Below are positions 17,035-25,042 of a stretch of 64,000 nucleotides of DNA, piece by piece (the stretch's first letter is position 1; the number at the start of each line of letters is the position of its first letter). Origin of the DNA: Actinomadura violacea (GTDB lineage: Bacteria; Actinomycetota; Actinomycetes; Streptosporangiales; Streptosporangiaceae); contig NZ_JAGEPF010000022.1 in the NCBI RefSeq assembly GCF_017573465.1, forward strand, positions 124,001 to 188,000. The letters run 5' to 3'. The notes beneath the pieces were generated by a model. That model was not told the DNA's origin. It was given only the letters and a program-made list of their open reading frames with translations, and did no database searches. The position numbers and the translations under genes were made by a program.

Positions 17035-17970
17035 ATGCGCGTCGTCGTCGCGCTCGGTGGGAACGCGCTGGTCAAGCGCGGTGAGACGCCCGACGCGGAG
17101 CTCCAGCGGGCGAACGTTGACCGGGCCGTCCGGGCGCTCGCGCCGCTCGCCGAGAAGCACGAGCTGATCGTCACGCACGGCAACGGCCCGCAGGTCGGGG
17201 TGCTGGCTTTGGAGAGCCAGAACGACGCCCGGCTGACCCGGCCCTACCCGCTGGACACGATCGGCGCCGAGACGCAGGGGATGATCGGGTACTGGCTGCT
17301 GCAGGCGCTGCAGAACGCGCTGCCCGGCCGCCAGGTGATGGCGATGGTCAACCAGACCCTGGTGTCCGCGGTCGACCCGGCGTTCCAGAACCCGACCAAG
17401 TTCGTCGGGCAGGTGTACGAGCGCGAGGAGGCGGAGCGGCTGGCCGCCGAGTACGGCTGGACGGTCCGCCCGGACGGGGACCGCTGGCGCCGCGTGGTGC
17501 CCTCGCCGAAGCCGCAGCGGGTGATCGAGACGCGGCTGATCCGGGAGCTGGTGCGGGCCGGAACGGTCGTGGTGTGCGCGGGCGGCGGCGGCATCCCGGT
17601 GTTCCGTAACGACGTCGGCCGGCTGGAGGGCGTCGAGGCGGTGATCGACAAGGACTGCACCGCGTCGGTGCTGGCCGAGACGCTGGACGCGGACGCGCTG
17701 CTGATCCTGACCGACGTCCCGAACGTCATGCGCGGCTACGGGACCGGCCGGGAGGAGGCGATCACCCACACCACCCCGTTCGAGCTGCGCGGCGAGGCGT
17801 TCCCGGACGGGTCGATGGGCCCGAAGGTCGCCGCCGTCACCGGGTTCGTGGAGCGGACCGGCGACATGGCCGCGATCGGGCTGCTGGACGAGTGCGTCGA
17901 GATCCTCGCGGGCACCGCCGGCACGATCGTGACGCCGAACGCGACCTGGCCGCTGGCGAGCACGCTGTGA
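17035..17970 (+). CDS. arcC: Carbamate kinase
   Basis: Makes ATP from carbamoyl phosphate and ADP, releasing carbamate. The protein has 311 residues and belongs to the amino-acid kinase fold: VVALGGNAL at the N-terminus, HGNGPQVG near residue 45, VCAGGGGIPV near 185 and VIDKDCTASVLAE near 205. It follows arcB after 34 bases, with GGGGGAGGGG as ribosome site, and precedes an amino-acid permease, forming an energy-yielding module. Confidence 0.93.
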   Translation: MRVVVALGGNALVKRGETPDAELQRANVDRAVRALAPLAEKHELIVTHGNGPQVGVLALESQNDARLTRPYPLDTIGAETQGMIGYWLLQALQNALPGRQVMAMVNQTLVSAVDPAFQNPTKFVGQVYEREEAERLAAEYGWTVRPDGDRWRRVVPSPKPQRVIETRLIRELVRAGTVVVCAGGGGIPVFRNDVGRLEGVEAVIDKDCTASVLAETLDADALLILTDVPNVMRGYGTGREEAITHTTPFELRGEAFPDGSMGPKVAAVTGFVERTGDMAAIGLLDECVEILAGTAGTIVTPNATWPLASTL

Positions 17971-18048
17971 GCGCCGTGGGAGCGGGCCTTTGAGCGCGCC
18001 GCCGCGTCGGGCTTCGAACGCGCCGCCGTGCGGGTGCCGGAGCGCTCG

Positions 18049-19512
18049 GTGACGGCCGGGGCGGGCGGCCGGTCGTTCGCGCGGACGCTGCTGCGGACCA
18101 AGCCGGTCGACCGGATCGTCGCCGAGGGCGGGCACGGCGAGGGCGGCGAGCTGAAGCGCTCGATGAGCCTGCTCCAGCTCACCCTGTTCAGCGTGGGCGC
18201 CACGCTCGGCACCGGGATCTTCGTCGTGCTGGGGGAGGCGGTGCCGCTGGCGGGTCCGGCGGTGGTGCTGTCGTTCGTGCTCGCGGCGGTCACGGCGCTG
18301 TTCTCCGCGCTGTCCTACGCCGAGCTGGCCGGGACGATCCCGGTGTCGGGCTCCTCGTACTCCTACGCCTACGCGACGCTCGGCGAGCTGGTGGCGTGGG
18401 TGTGCGGGTGGTGCCTGCTGCTGGAGTACGCGGTCTCGGTGTCGGCCGTCGCGGTCGGCTGGGGCTCCTACCTCAACGAGTTCTTCGACAAGGCGGTCGG
18501 CGGCACGATGCCCGCCGCGATCAGCAACCCGCCGGGGTCCGGCGGGCTCGTCAACGTGCCCGCCGTCGTCGTGGTGGTGATCGCGGCGCTCCTGCTGCTG
18601 CGCGGCACGTCCGAGAGCGCTCGTGCCAACACGGTCATGGTGTTCCTGAAGATCGCGGTGCTGCTGTTCTTCTGCGCCGTCGCGTTCACCGCGTTCCGCT
18701 CGGGGAACCTGCGGCCGTTCGCGCCGATGGGCTGGGCGGGGATCAGCGCGGCCGGGTCCAAGGTGTTCTTCTCCTACATCGGGTTCGACGCCGCGTCCAC
18801 GGCCGGCGAGGAGGCCCGCAACCCGCGCCGGGACCTGCCCCTGGCGATCGTGCTGTCGCTGGCGATCGTGACGGCGGTGTACGTGCTGGTCGGGCTCGCC
18901 GCCGTCGGCGCGATGCACTGGACGCGGTTCTCGCTGAGCGGCTCGGAGGCGTCGCTGGCCCTGGTGCTGGACCGGGCGACCGGGCGGGCCTGGCCGTCGA
19001 TGATCCTGTCCCTCGGGGCGGTGGTCGCCATCGCCAGCGTCGTCCTCACGGTCATGTACGGGCAGACCCGCATCCTGTTCGCGATGTCGCGGGACGGCCT
19101 CGTCCCGCACGTGTTCCAGCGGGTGAGCCCGGGCCGGGCGGTGCCGGTGGCCAACACCGTCATCGTCGCGGCGTTCATCGGCGTCCTCGCCGCCGTCGTC
19201 CCGCTGGGCCGGCTGGTCGACGCCACGAGCATCGGCACGCTGTTCGCGTTCGCGCTGGTGAGTGTGGGCGTCATCGTGCTGCGCCGCACCAGGCCGGAAC
19301 TGCCGCGCAGCTTCCGCACGCCGTTCTATCCGCTGACCCCGCTGATCGGCGTCGCGCTCTGCGTGTACCTGATGGTCGGGCTGGGCAGCGTGACCTGGAT
19401 CGTGTTCGCGCTGTGGACCCTGGTCGGGCTCCTCGCCTACTTCCTGTACGGGCGCCGCCATTCGCACCTGGCGGCCGAGCCGCCCGGCGGTCCGGGGGAG
19501 GAGCCGCGATGA
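18049..19512 (+). CDS. APC-family amino-acid permease (cationic amino-acid transporter type)
   Basis: Multi-pass transporter of about 487 residues with 12 or more helices. The N-terminal segment LLRTKPVDRIV and the first helix GATLGTGIFVVLGE are characteristic of the CAT subfamily of the APC superfamily; IGFDAASTAGEEARNPRRDLP is the conserved loop after helix six. The GTG at 18049 has GGAG six bases upstream; a GTG at 18028 is a longer alternative. Its position after arcBC suggests import of citrulline, arginine or exchange for ornithine, but specificity cannot be read from sequence. The stop overlaps the Usp start (ATGA). Confidence 0.87.
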   Translation: MTAGAGGRSFARTLLRTKPVDRIVAEGGHGEGGELKRSMSLLQLTLFSVGATLGTGIFVVLGEAVPLAGPAVVLSFVLAAVTALFSALSYAELAGTIPVSGSSYSYAYATLGELVAWVCGWCLLLEYAVSVSAVAVGWGSYLNEFFDKAVGGTMPAAISNPPGSGGLVNVPAVVVVVIAALLLLRGTSESARANTVMVFLKIAVLLFFCAVAFTAFRSGNLRPFAPMGWAGISAAGSKVFFSYIGFDAASTAGEEARNPRRDLPLAIVLSLAIVTAVYVLVGLAAVGAMHWTRFSLSGSEASLALVLDRATGRAWPSMILSLGAVVAIASVVLTVMYGQTRILFAMSRDGLVPHVFQRVSPGRAVPVANTVIVAAFIGVLAAVVPLGRLVDATSIGTLFAFALVSVGVIVLRRTRPELPRSFRTPFYPLTPLIGVALCVYLMVGLGSVTWIVFALWTLVGLLAYFLYGRRHSHLAAEPPGGPGEEPR

Positions 19513-20489
19513 GCGAGGCGGGCGGACGGGAGCCGCGGGTCGCGCGCGTCCTGGCCGGATACTCGCCGGACGAGCGGGGCGACGACGCGCTGGCGCTCGC
19601 CGCACTGGTCCTGCGGGGGGTGACGGCGCCGCGCACCGTGGCGGACGTGCGGCTGACCGTCGCGAACGTGCATCCGCCCGCCTGGCCCGCGCGGGGGCCC
19701 GGCTCGGTCGACGCCGAATGGGTCGGCTACCTGAAGGACCGGGCGGGGGACGCACTGGAGCGGGCCGCCGGGCGGCTGGCGGAGCTGAACGTCGCGGAGC
19801 GGCGCCTGGACCTGCGGGTGCACGCGCACCGGGGCAGCGGGCGCGGGCTGATCGAGGTGGCCGCCGAGACCGGCGCGGACGTGATCGTGATCGGCTCGGC
19901 GCCGCGCGGCCGGCGCGGGCGCGTCGCGATCGGCAGCACCGCCGACCAGCTCCTGCACGGCTCTCCGGTGCCGGTGCTGCTGGCGCCGCGCGGGTACGCG
20001 GCCCGCGCCCCCGACCAGTTCGAGCGGCTCACCGTGGCGTACTGGAGGCGGCCGGACACCGACGGCCCGCTGGAGGCGGCCGCGCGGGCCGCCCGGGCGC
20101 TGGCGCTGCCGGTCCGGCTGGTGACGCTCGTCCTCAGGCCGCCGGGGCTCGCCGCCCGGTTCCGCAACGCCGACGACGTCATGGCGCGGCAGCTGGACCG
20201 GGCCGAGCGGGACCTCGCGCACGCCGCCGGGCGGCTCGCCGCCGCGGGCGACGGCCTGGCGGTCCGGACCGAGGCGGTGGCCGGGACGGGGACGGCCAAG
20301 GCGCTGGCCGCCGTCGATATGCTGCCGGGGGAGCTGCTGGCCTGCGCGTCCAGCCACGACGGCCCGCTGCGCAAGGTGTTCCTCGGCGAGGGCTCCGGCA
20401 AGATCGTCCGTGCGGCGCCGTGCCCGGTGCTGGTCCTGCCGCGCGGGGCGCGGGCGGTTTCGCAGACCGAGAACGCCCAGGTTAGGTAA
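19509..20489 (+). CDS. Tandem-domain universal stress protein
   Basis: A 326-residue UspA-family protein with two alpha/beta domains. The first ends with a nucleotide-binding-type loop GSAPRGRRGRVAIGSTADQLL and HGSPVPVLL (about residues 135-165). The second ends with ASSHDGPLRKVFLGEGSGKI and APCPVLVLP (about 285-315), which deviates from the G-2x-G-9x-G-S/T pattern of ATP-binding members. Translational coupling to the APC permease suggests it modulates the transporter or its energy state. Its stop codon TAA lies inside the iron-box-like palindrome preceding the suf operon. Confidence 0.85.
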   Translation: MSEAGGREPRVARVLAGYSPDERGDDALALAALVLRGVTAPRTVADVRLTVANVHPPAWPARGPGSVDAEWVGYLKDRAGDALERAAGRLAELNVAERRLDLRVHAHRGSGRGLIEVAAETGADVIVIGSAPRGRRGRVAIGSTADQLLHGSPVPVLLAPRGYAARAPDQFERLTVAYWRRPDTDGPLEAAARAARALALPVRLVTLVLRPPGLAARFRNADDVMARQLDRAERDLAHAAGRLAAAGDGLAVRTEAVAGTGTAKALAAVDMLPGELLACASSHDGPLRKVFLGEGSGKIVRAAPCPVLVLPRGARAVSQTENAQVR

Positions 20490-20500
20490 GGCTAACCTGC
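20482..20500. promoter_or_regulatory. Iron-box-like palindrome (IdeR/DtxR/DmdR type) upstream of suf
   Basis: The 19 bases read TTAGGTAAG-G-CTAACCTGC. Compared with the DtxR/IdeR consensus half-sites TTAGGTTAG and CTAACCTAA, the left half matches 8 of 9 and the right half 7 of 9. An overlapping exact repeat AGGTTAG (20479-20485) / CTAACCT (20492-20498) has a six-base spacer. It ends about 60 bases before the sufR start and overlaps the usp stop codon. The position upstream of the likely core promoter would suit activation as well as repression. Confidence 0.65.
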
Positions 20501-20548
20501 GTGAGCCAGAACATTCTCGTTCCGGTGTTTCGAGGGAAGTAATTACGG

Positions 20549-20564
20549 CACACTGATGTTGTGA
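20549..20564 (+). promoter_or_regulatory. Putative SufR operator over the sufR start
   Basis: CACA-N7-TGTG dyad that also fits ACACT-N5-TGTGA, the arrangement I recall for mycobacterial SufR. It overlaps a CACACT hexamer placed six bases before the GTG at 20561, so a bound repressor would cover the -10 region and start of a leaderless transcript. An upstream TAATTA (20540-20545) is an alternative -10. Confidence 0.55.
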
Positions 20565-21397
20565 AAAACGTGAGCGAGGATCAGGCGACCCCGGAGAGCG
20601 CACCCGTGCGCCCTTCCGGCATGCCGCCTGCCGGCTCCCACACCGAGCGCGACACCCGCGCCCGGGTGGCCCGGCTGATCCTCGAGCACGGCCCGGTCAC
20701 GGCGTCCACGCTGGGCGAGCGCATGGGCCTCACGCCCGCCGCGGTCCGCCGGCACCTGGACGCGCTGCTGGCCGAGGGCATGATCGAGATCCGCAAGGCG
20801 CGCACGCCGCAGACCCGCCGCGGCCGCGGCCGGCCCGCCAAGTGGTTCGCGATCACCGACGCGGGGCGCAACGCGTTCGTGCACGCCTACGACGACCTGG
20901 CGAGCAGCGCGCTGCGGTTCCTGGCCGAGACGGCCGGCGACCACGCGGTCGCCGAGTTCGCCCGCCGGCAGATCGCCGACCTCGAACGGCGCTACCGGCC
21001 CGTCGTGCAGGACGCGCCGCCGCAGCAGCGGGTCCGCACGCTCGCCGAGGCGCTGTCCGGCGACGGCTACGCGGCCGCCGCCGCCAAGGCGCCGCAGGGC
21101 GCCGGCGAGCAGCTGTGCCAGCACCACTGCCCGGTCGCGCACGTGGCGGCGGAGTTCCCGCAGCTGTGCGAGGCCGAGACCGAGGCGTTCAGCCGGCTGC
21201 TGGGCACCCCCGTCCAGCGGCTGGCCACCATCGCCCACGGCGACGGGATCTGCACCACCCACGTCAGCTCGCGCTCCCTGTGCGGGACCGAGCGGGCGGA
21301 CGGTCCCGCCGCGAGCGTCGCCCCTGGCGGGGACGCGGGGGAGAGCTCCCCCGAACACACACTGACCGACGAGGAGTCCGGGAGGACGTCCCTATGA
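20561..21397 (+). CDS. sufR: SufR-type Fe-S sensing transcriptional regulator
   Basis: Regulator of the suf operon, 278 residues from the GTG at 20561. An N-terminal winged helix-turn-helix (about residues 30-105: TASTLGERMGLTPAAVRRHL and a wing with RRGRGRPAKWF) is followed by a helical domain. The Cys-rich segment QLCQHHCPVAHV continues with FPQLCEAE and HGDGICTTHV, spaced C-x3-C-x12-C-x27-C, consistent with Fe-S cluster binding. In known systems the cluster-bound form represses suf. The last 40 residues are acidic and unconserved-looking. The stop overlaps the sufB start (ATGA). Confidence 0.9.
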   Translation: MKNVSEDQATPESAPVRPSGMPPAGSHTERDTRARVARLILEHGPVTASTLGERMGLTPAAVRRHLDALLAEGMIEIRKARTPQTRRGRGRPAKWFAITDAGRNAFVHAYDDLASSALRFLAETAGDHAVAEFARRQIADLERRYRPVVQDAPPQQRVRTLAEALSGDGYAAAAAKAPQGAGEQLCQHHCPVAHVAAEFPQLCEAETEAFSRLLGTPVQRLATIAHGDGICTTHVSSRSLCGTERADGPAASVAPGGDAGESSPEHTLTDEESGRTSL

Positions 21398-22803
21398 CTA
21401 CAGCCCACCCCGAGCTGGAGGGGCTCGACAGGTACAAGTTCGGCTGGGCCGACTCCGACGAGGCCGGGGCCTCGGCGCGGCGCGGCCTGAACGAGGACGT
21501 CGTCCGCGACATCTCGGGCAAGAAGAACGAGCCGGACTGGATGCTCGACCTGCGCCTCAAGGGGCTGCGGCTGTTCGACAAGAAGCCGATGCCCACCTGG
21601 GGCTCGGACCTGTCGGCCATCGACTTCGAGAACATCAAGTACTTCGTCCGCTCCACCGAGAAGCAGGCGGCGTCCTGGGAGGAACTCCCCGAGGACATCA
21701 AGAACACCTACGACAAGCTCGGCATCCCCGAGGCGGAGAAGCAGCGCCTCATCGCCGGCGTCGCGGCCCAGTACGAGTCGGAGGTCGTCTACCACAAGAT
21801 CCGCGAGGACCTTGAGGAGAAGGGCGTCATCTTCGTCGACACCGACACCGGCCTGCGCGAGCACCCGGAGATCTTCCAGGAGTACTTCGGCTCCGTGATC
21901 CCGGTCGGCGACAACAAGTTCGCCGCGCTCAACACCGCCGTGTGGTCGGGCGGCTCGTTCATCTACGTGCCGCCGGGCGTGCACGTGGAGATCCCGCTGC
22001 AGGCCTACTTCCGGATCAACACCGAGAACATGGGCCAGTTCGAGCGGACGCTGATCATCGCCGACGAGGGCTCCTACGTCCACTACGTCGAGGGCTGCAC
22101 CGCGCCGATCTACAAGTCGGACTCGCTGCACTCCGCCGTCGTCGAGATCGTCGTGAAGAAGGACGCCCGCGTCCGCTACACGACCATCCAGAACTGGTCG
22201 AACAACGTCTACAACCTGGTGACCAAGCGCGCCGTCGCCTACGAGGGCGCCACCATGGAGTGGGTCGACGGCAACATCGGCTCCAAGGTCACCATGAAGT
22301 ACCCGGCGATCTACCTGCTCGGCGAGCACGCCAAGGGCGAGACCCTGTCGATCGCGTTCGCCGGCGAGGACCAGCACCAGGACGCCGGCGCCAAGATGGT
22401 GCACGCCGCGCCGAACACCTCCAGCAGCATCATCTCCAAGTCGGTGGCGCGCGGCGGCGGCCGCACGTCCTACCGCGGGCTGGTGCAGATCCAGGAGGGC
22501 GCCGAGCACAGCAAGTCCACCGTCAAGTGCGACGCGCTGCTGGTCGACCAGATCAGCCGGTCCGACACCTACCCCTACGTCGACGTCCGCGAGGACGACG
22601 TGGAGATGGGCCACGAGGCCACCGTCTCCAAGGTGTCGGAGGACCAGCTGTTCTACCTCATGAGCCGCGGCATGACCGAGGACGAGGCCATGGCGATGAT
22701 CGTGCGCGGGTTCGTCGAGCCGATCGCGCGCGAGCTGCCGATGGAGTACGCCCTCGAGCTGAACCGGCTCATCGAGCTGCAGATGGAAGGGGCAGTCGGC
22801 TGA
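21394..22803 (+). CDS. sufB: Fe-S cluster assembly protein SufB
   Basis: Scaffold subunit of the SufBCD complex, 469 residues. Conserved segments include KKNEPDWML near residue 45, the beta-helix core with FIYVPPGVHVEIPLQAYFRIN, and YVEGCTAPIY with the Cys expected in sulfur transfer. SFAGEDQ-type HQDAGAKMVH and the C-terminal SRGMTEDEAMAMIVRGF, which contacts SufD/SufC, follow. No intein is present, unlike some mycobacterial SufB proteins. It is coupled to sufR upstream (ATGA) and sufD downstream (one-base overlap TGATG). Confidence 0.97.
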   Translation: MTTAHPELEGLDRYKFGWADSDEAGASARRGLNEDVVRDISGKKNEPDWMLDLRLKGLRLFDKKPMPTWGSDLSAIDFENIKYFVRSTEKQAASWEELPEDIKNTYDKLGIPEAEKQRLIAGVAAQYESEVVYHKIREDLEEKGVIFVDTDTGLREHPEIFQEYFGSVIPVGDNKFAALNTAVWSGGSFIYVPPGVHVEIPLQAYFRINTENMGQFERTLIIADEGSYVHYVEGCTAPIYKSDSLHSAVVEIVVKKDARVRYTTIQNWSNNVYNLVTKRAVAYEGATMEWVDGNIGSKVTMKYPAIYLLGEHAKGETLSIAFAGEDQHQDAGAKMVHAAPNTSSSIISKSVARGGGRTSYRGLVQIQEGAEHSKSTVKCDALLVDQISRSDTYPYVDVREDDVEMGHEATVSKVSEDQLFYLMSRGMTEDEAMAMIVRGFVEPIARELPMEYALELNRLIELQMEGAVG

Positions 22804-23945
22804 TGGGGCTGGAGACCGGAAAGCCGCTCTCGACCCTGCACGAGAAGGCATCGTACGAGGTGGGCGACTTCGACGTGCCCACCGGCCGCGAGGAGGAGTG
22901 GCGGTTCACCCCGCTGCGCCGGCTGCGCGGCCTGCACAACGGCACCGCCGAGGCGAACGGCAAGGTCATCGCCGAGGTCGAGGCGGCGCCCGAGGTGCGC
23001 GTGGAGACCGTCGGCCGCGACGACGCCCGGCTCGGCAAGGCCTACGTGCCCGCCGACCGGGTCAGCGCCCAGGCGTGGACGTCGTTCACGCAGGCCACCG
23101 TCGTCACCGTGCCGAAGGAGGTCGTCGCCTCGGCGCCGACCGTCGTCCGGCTGCGCGGCGAGGACGCGTCGGCCGCCGCCTACGGGCACACCACCGTGAT
23201 CCTGGAGCCGTTCGCCGAGGCGACCGTGGTGCTCGCGCACCGCGGCTCGGCGACCTACGCCGACAACGTCGAGTTCGTCGTCGGCGACGGCGCCCGCCTC
23301 TCGGTGATCAGCCTGCAGGACTGGGCGGACGACAGCGTGCACGTCTCGCACCAGCACGCGAAGCTGGGGCGCGACGCCCGGTTCGTCTCGCACAACGTCT
23401 CGCTCGGCGGCGACCTGGTGCGGATCTCCCCGTCCGTCGCCTACGACGGGCCCGGCGGCGACGCCGAGCTGTACGGGGTGTACTTCGTCGACGGCGGCCA
23501 GCACCTGGAGCACCGGCTGCTGATCGACCACACCGTGCCGAACTGCCGCAGCCGCGTCGACTACCGCGGCGCGCTGCAGGACCAGGACGCGCACGCCGTG
23601 TGGATCGGCGACGTGATCATCCGCGCGGAGGCGGAGGGCACCGACACCTACGAGCTGAACCGCAACCTCGTGCTGACCGACGGGACGCGGGTCGACTCGG
23701 TGCCGAACCTGGAGATCCTCACCGGCGAGGTCGCCGGCGCCGGGCACGCCTCGGCGTCCGGGCGGCTCGACGACGAGCACCTGTTCTACCTGCAGGCGCG
23801 CGGCATCACCTTCGACGAGGCGCGCCGCATGGTGGTGCGCGGCTACCTCGGCCAGCTGATCGAGCGGATCGAGGTCGCGGAGGTGCGTGAGAAGGTCGCC
23901 GAGGCGATCGAGGCCGAGCTGGACGTCCGGGCGGACGAGCGATGA
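22803..23945 (+). CDS. sufD: Fe-S cluster assembly protein SufD
   Basis: Partner scaffold of SufB, 380 residues. An N-terminal helical part with REEEWRFTPL is followed by the right-handed beta-helix (about residues 110-330), with DHTVPNCRSRVDYRGAL, in which the conserved Cys and a nearby His-rich segment lie, and the C-terminal ARGITFDEARRMVVRGYLGQ paralogous to SufB. It is coupled on both sides: a one-base overlap with sufB and ATGA overlap with the Rieske gene. Confidence 0.95.
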   Translation: MGLETGKPLSTLHEKASYEVGDFDVPTGREEEWRFTPLRRLRGLHNGTAEANGKVIAEVEAAPEVRVETVGRDDARLGKAYVPADRVSAQAWTSFTQATVVTVPKEVVASAPTVVRLRGEDASAAAYGHTTVILEPFAEATVVLAHRGSATYADNVEFVVGDGARLSVISLQDWADDSVHVSHQHAKLGRDARFVSHNVSLGGDLVRISPSVAYDGPGGDAELYGVYFVDGGQHLEHRLLIDHTVPNCRSRVDYRGALQDQDAHAVWIGDVIIRAEAEGTDTYELNRNLVLTDGTRVDSVPNLEILTGEVAGAGHASASGRLDDEHLFYLQARGITFDEARRMVVRGYLGQLIERIEVAEVREKVAEAIEAELDVRADER

Positions 23946-24259
23946 GCTACGTGAAGGTGTGCGCGCTCGAGGAGATCCCCGACGACGGGGCGCTCGGCGT
24001 CGAGATCGGCGACACGCCGGTGGCGCTGGCGCGCACCGGCGGCGAGGTGTACGCCGTCAACGACATCTGCTCGCACGCCGAGGTCTCGCTGTCCGAGGGC
24101 GAGATCTACAACGGCACGATCGAGTGCTGGCTGCACGGGTCCTGCTTCGACCTGCGCACCGGCAAGCCCACCAACCCGCCGGCCACGCAGCCGGTCGCCA
24201 CCTACAAGGTCAAGGTCGAGGACGGCGACGTCTACGTCTCGCTCGGCTCCGACGATTGA
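23942..24259 (+). CDS. Rieske-type [2Fe-2S] ferredoxin in the suf operon
   Basis: A 105-residue soluble Rieske protein of the non-heme oxygenase ferredoxin type. The cluster motif is C-x-H (CSH) followed after 16 residues by C-x2-H (CWLHGS), giving two Cys and two His ligands. No membrane anchor or signal peptide is seen. It sits between sufD and sufC, as in other actinobacterial suf operons, and probably supplies electrons or acts as an assembly client/intermediate. The exact role is not established. Confidence 0.9.
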   Translation: MSYVKVCALEEIPDDGALGVEIGDTPVALARTGGEVYAVNDICSHAEVSLSEGEIYNGTIECWLHGSCFDLRTGKPTNPPATQPVATYKVKVEDGDVYVSLGSDD

Positions 24260-24274
24260 GGAACGACAACCATC

Positions 24275-25042
24275 ATGGCCACGCTTGAGATCCGCGACCT
24301 CCACGTCTCCGTCTCCGACGGCTCCGACGGGACGAAGGAGATCCTGCGCGGGGTCGACCTGACCGTCAAGGCCGGCGAGACCCACGCGCTGATGGGGCCG
24401 AACGGCTCCGGCAAGTCCACCCTCGCCTACGCGATCGCCGGTCACCCCAAGTACGCGGTGACGTCCGGCACCGTGACGCTGGACGGCGAGGACGTGCTCG
24501 CGATGACGGTCGACGAGCGCGCCCGCGCCGGGCTGTTCCTGGCGATGCAGTACCCGGTCGAGGTGCCGGGCGTCTCGGTGTCGAACTTCCTGCGCTCGGC
24601 GGTCACCGCGGTGCGCGGGCAGGCGCCGAAGCTGCGCGAGTTCTCCAAGGAGATGAAGCAGGCGATGGACGAGCTGTCCATCGACCCGGCGTTCGCGCAG
24701 CGCAGCCTGAACGAGGGCTTCTCCGGCGGCGAGAAGAAGCGGCACGAGATCCTCCAGCTGGAGATGCTCAAGCCGAAGGTCGCCGTGCTGGACGAGACCG
24801 ACTCCGGCCTGGACGTGGACGCGCTGAAGGTCGTCTCCGAGGGCGTCAACCGGTTCTCCGCCGCGGGCGAGACCGGCGTCCTGCTGATCACGCACTACAC
24901 GCGGATCCTGCGGTACGTGAAGCCGGACTTCGTGCACGTGTTCGCCGCCGGCCGCGTCGTCGCCGAGGGCGGCCCGGAGCTGGCCGACCAGCTCGAGAAC
25001 GAGGGCTACGAGAAGTACGTGAAGGCGGAGGCGACGGCATGA
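24275..25042 (+). CDS. sufC: Fe-S cluster assembly ATPase SufC
   Basis: ABC-type ATPase driving conformational change in SufBCD, 255 residues. Walker A GPNGSGKST holds Lys47; the signature FSGGEKKRHEILQL has the SufC-specific KRHE; Walker B is VAVLDETDSGLD; the switch His lies in LITHYTRIL. The start follows GAGGAACGAC in a 15-base gap after the Rieske gene. The stop overlaps the sufS start (ATGA). Confidence 0.97.
   Translation: MATLEIRDLHVSVSDGSDGTKEILRGVDLTVKAGETHALMGPNGSGKSTLAYAIAGHPKYAVTSGTVTLDGEDVLAMTVDERARAGLFLAMQYPVEVPGVSVSNFLRSAVTAVRGQAPKLREFSKEMKQAMDELSIDPAFAQRSLNEGFSGGEKKRHEILQLEMLKPKVAVLDETDSGLDVDALKVVSEGVNRFSAAGETGVLLITHYTRILRYVKPDFVHVFAAGRVVAEGGPELADQLENEGYEKYVKAEATA

Noticed and set aside
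15999..17970. Complete arginine deiminase (ADI) operon
   Set aside because: ArcB and ArcC are clear, but no ArcA gene exists on either side within the window.
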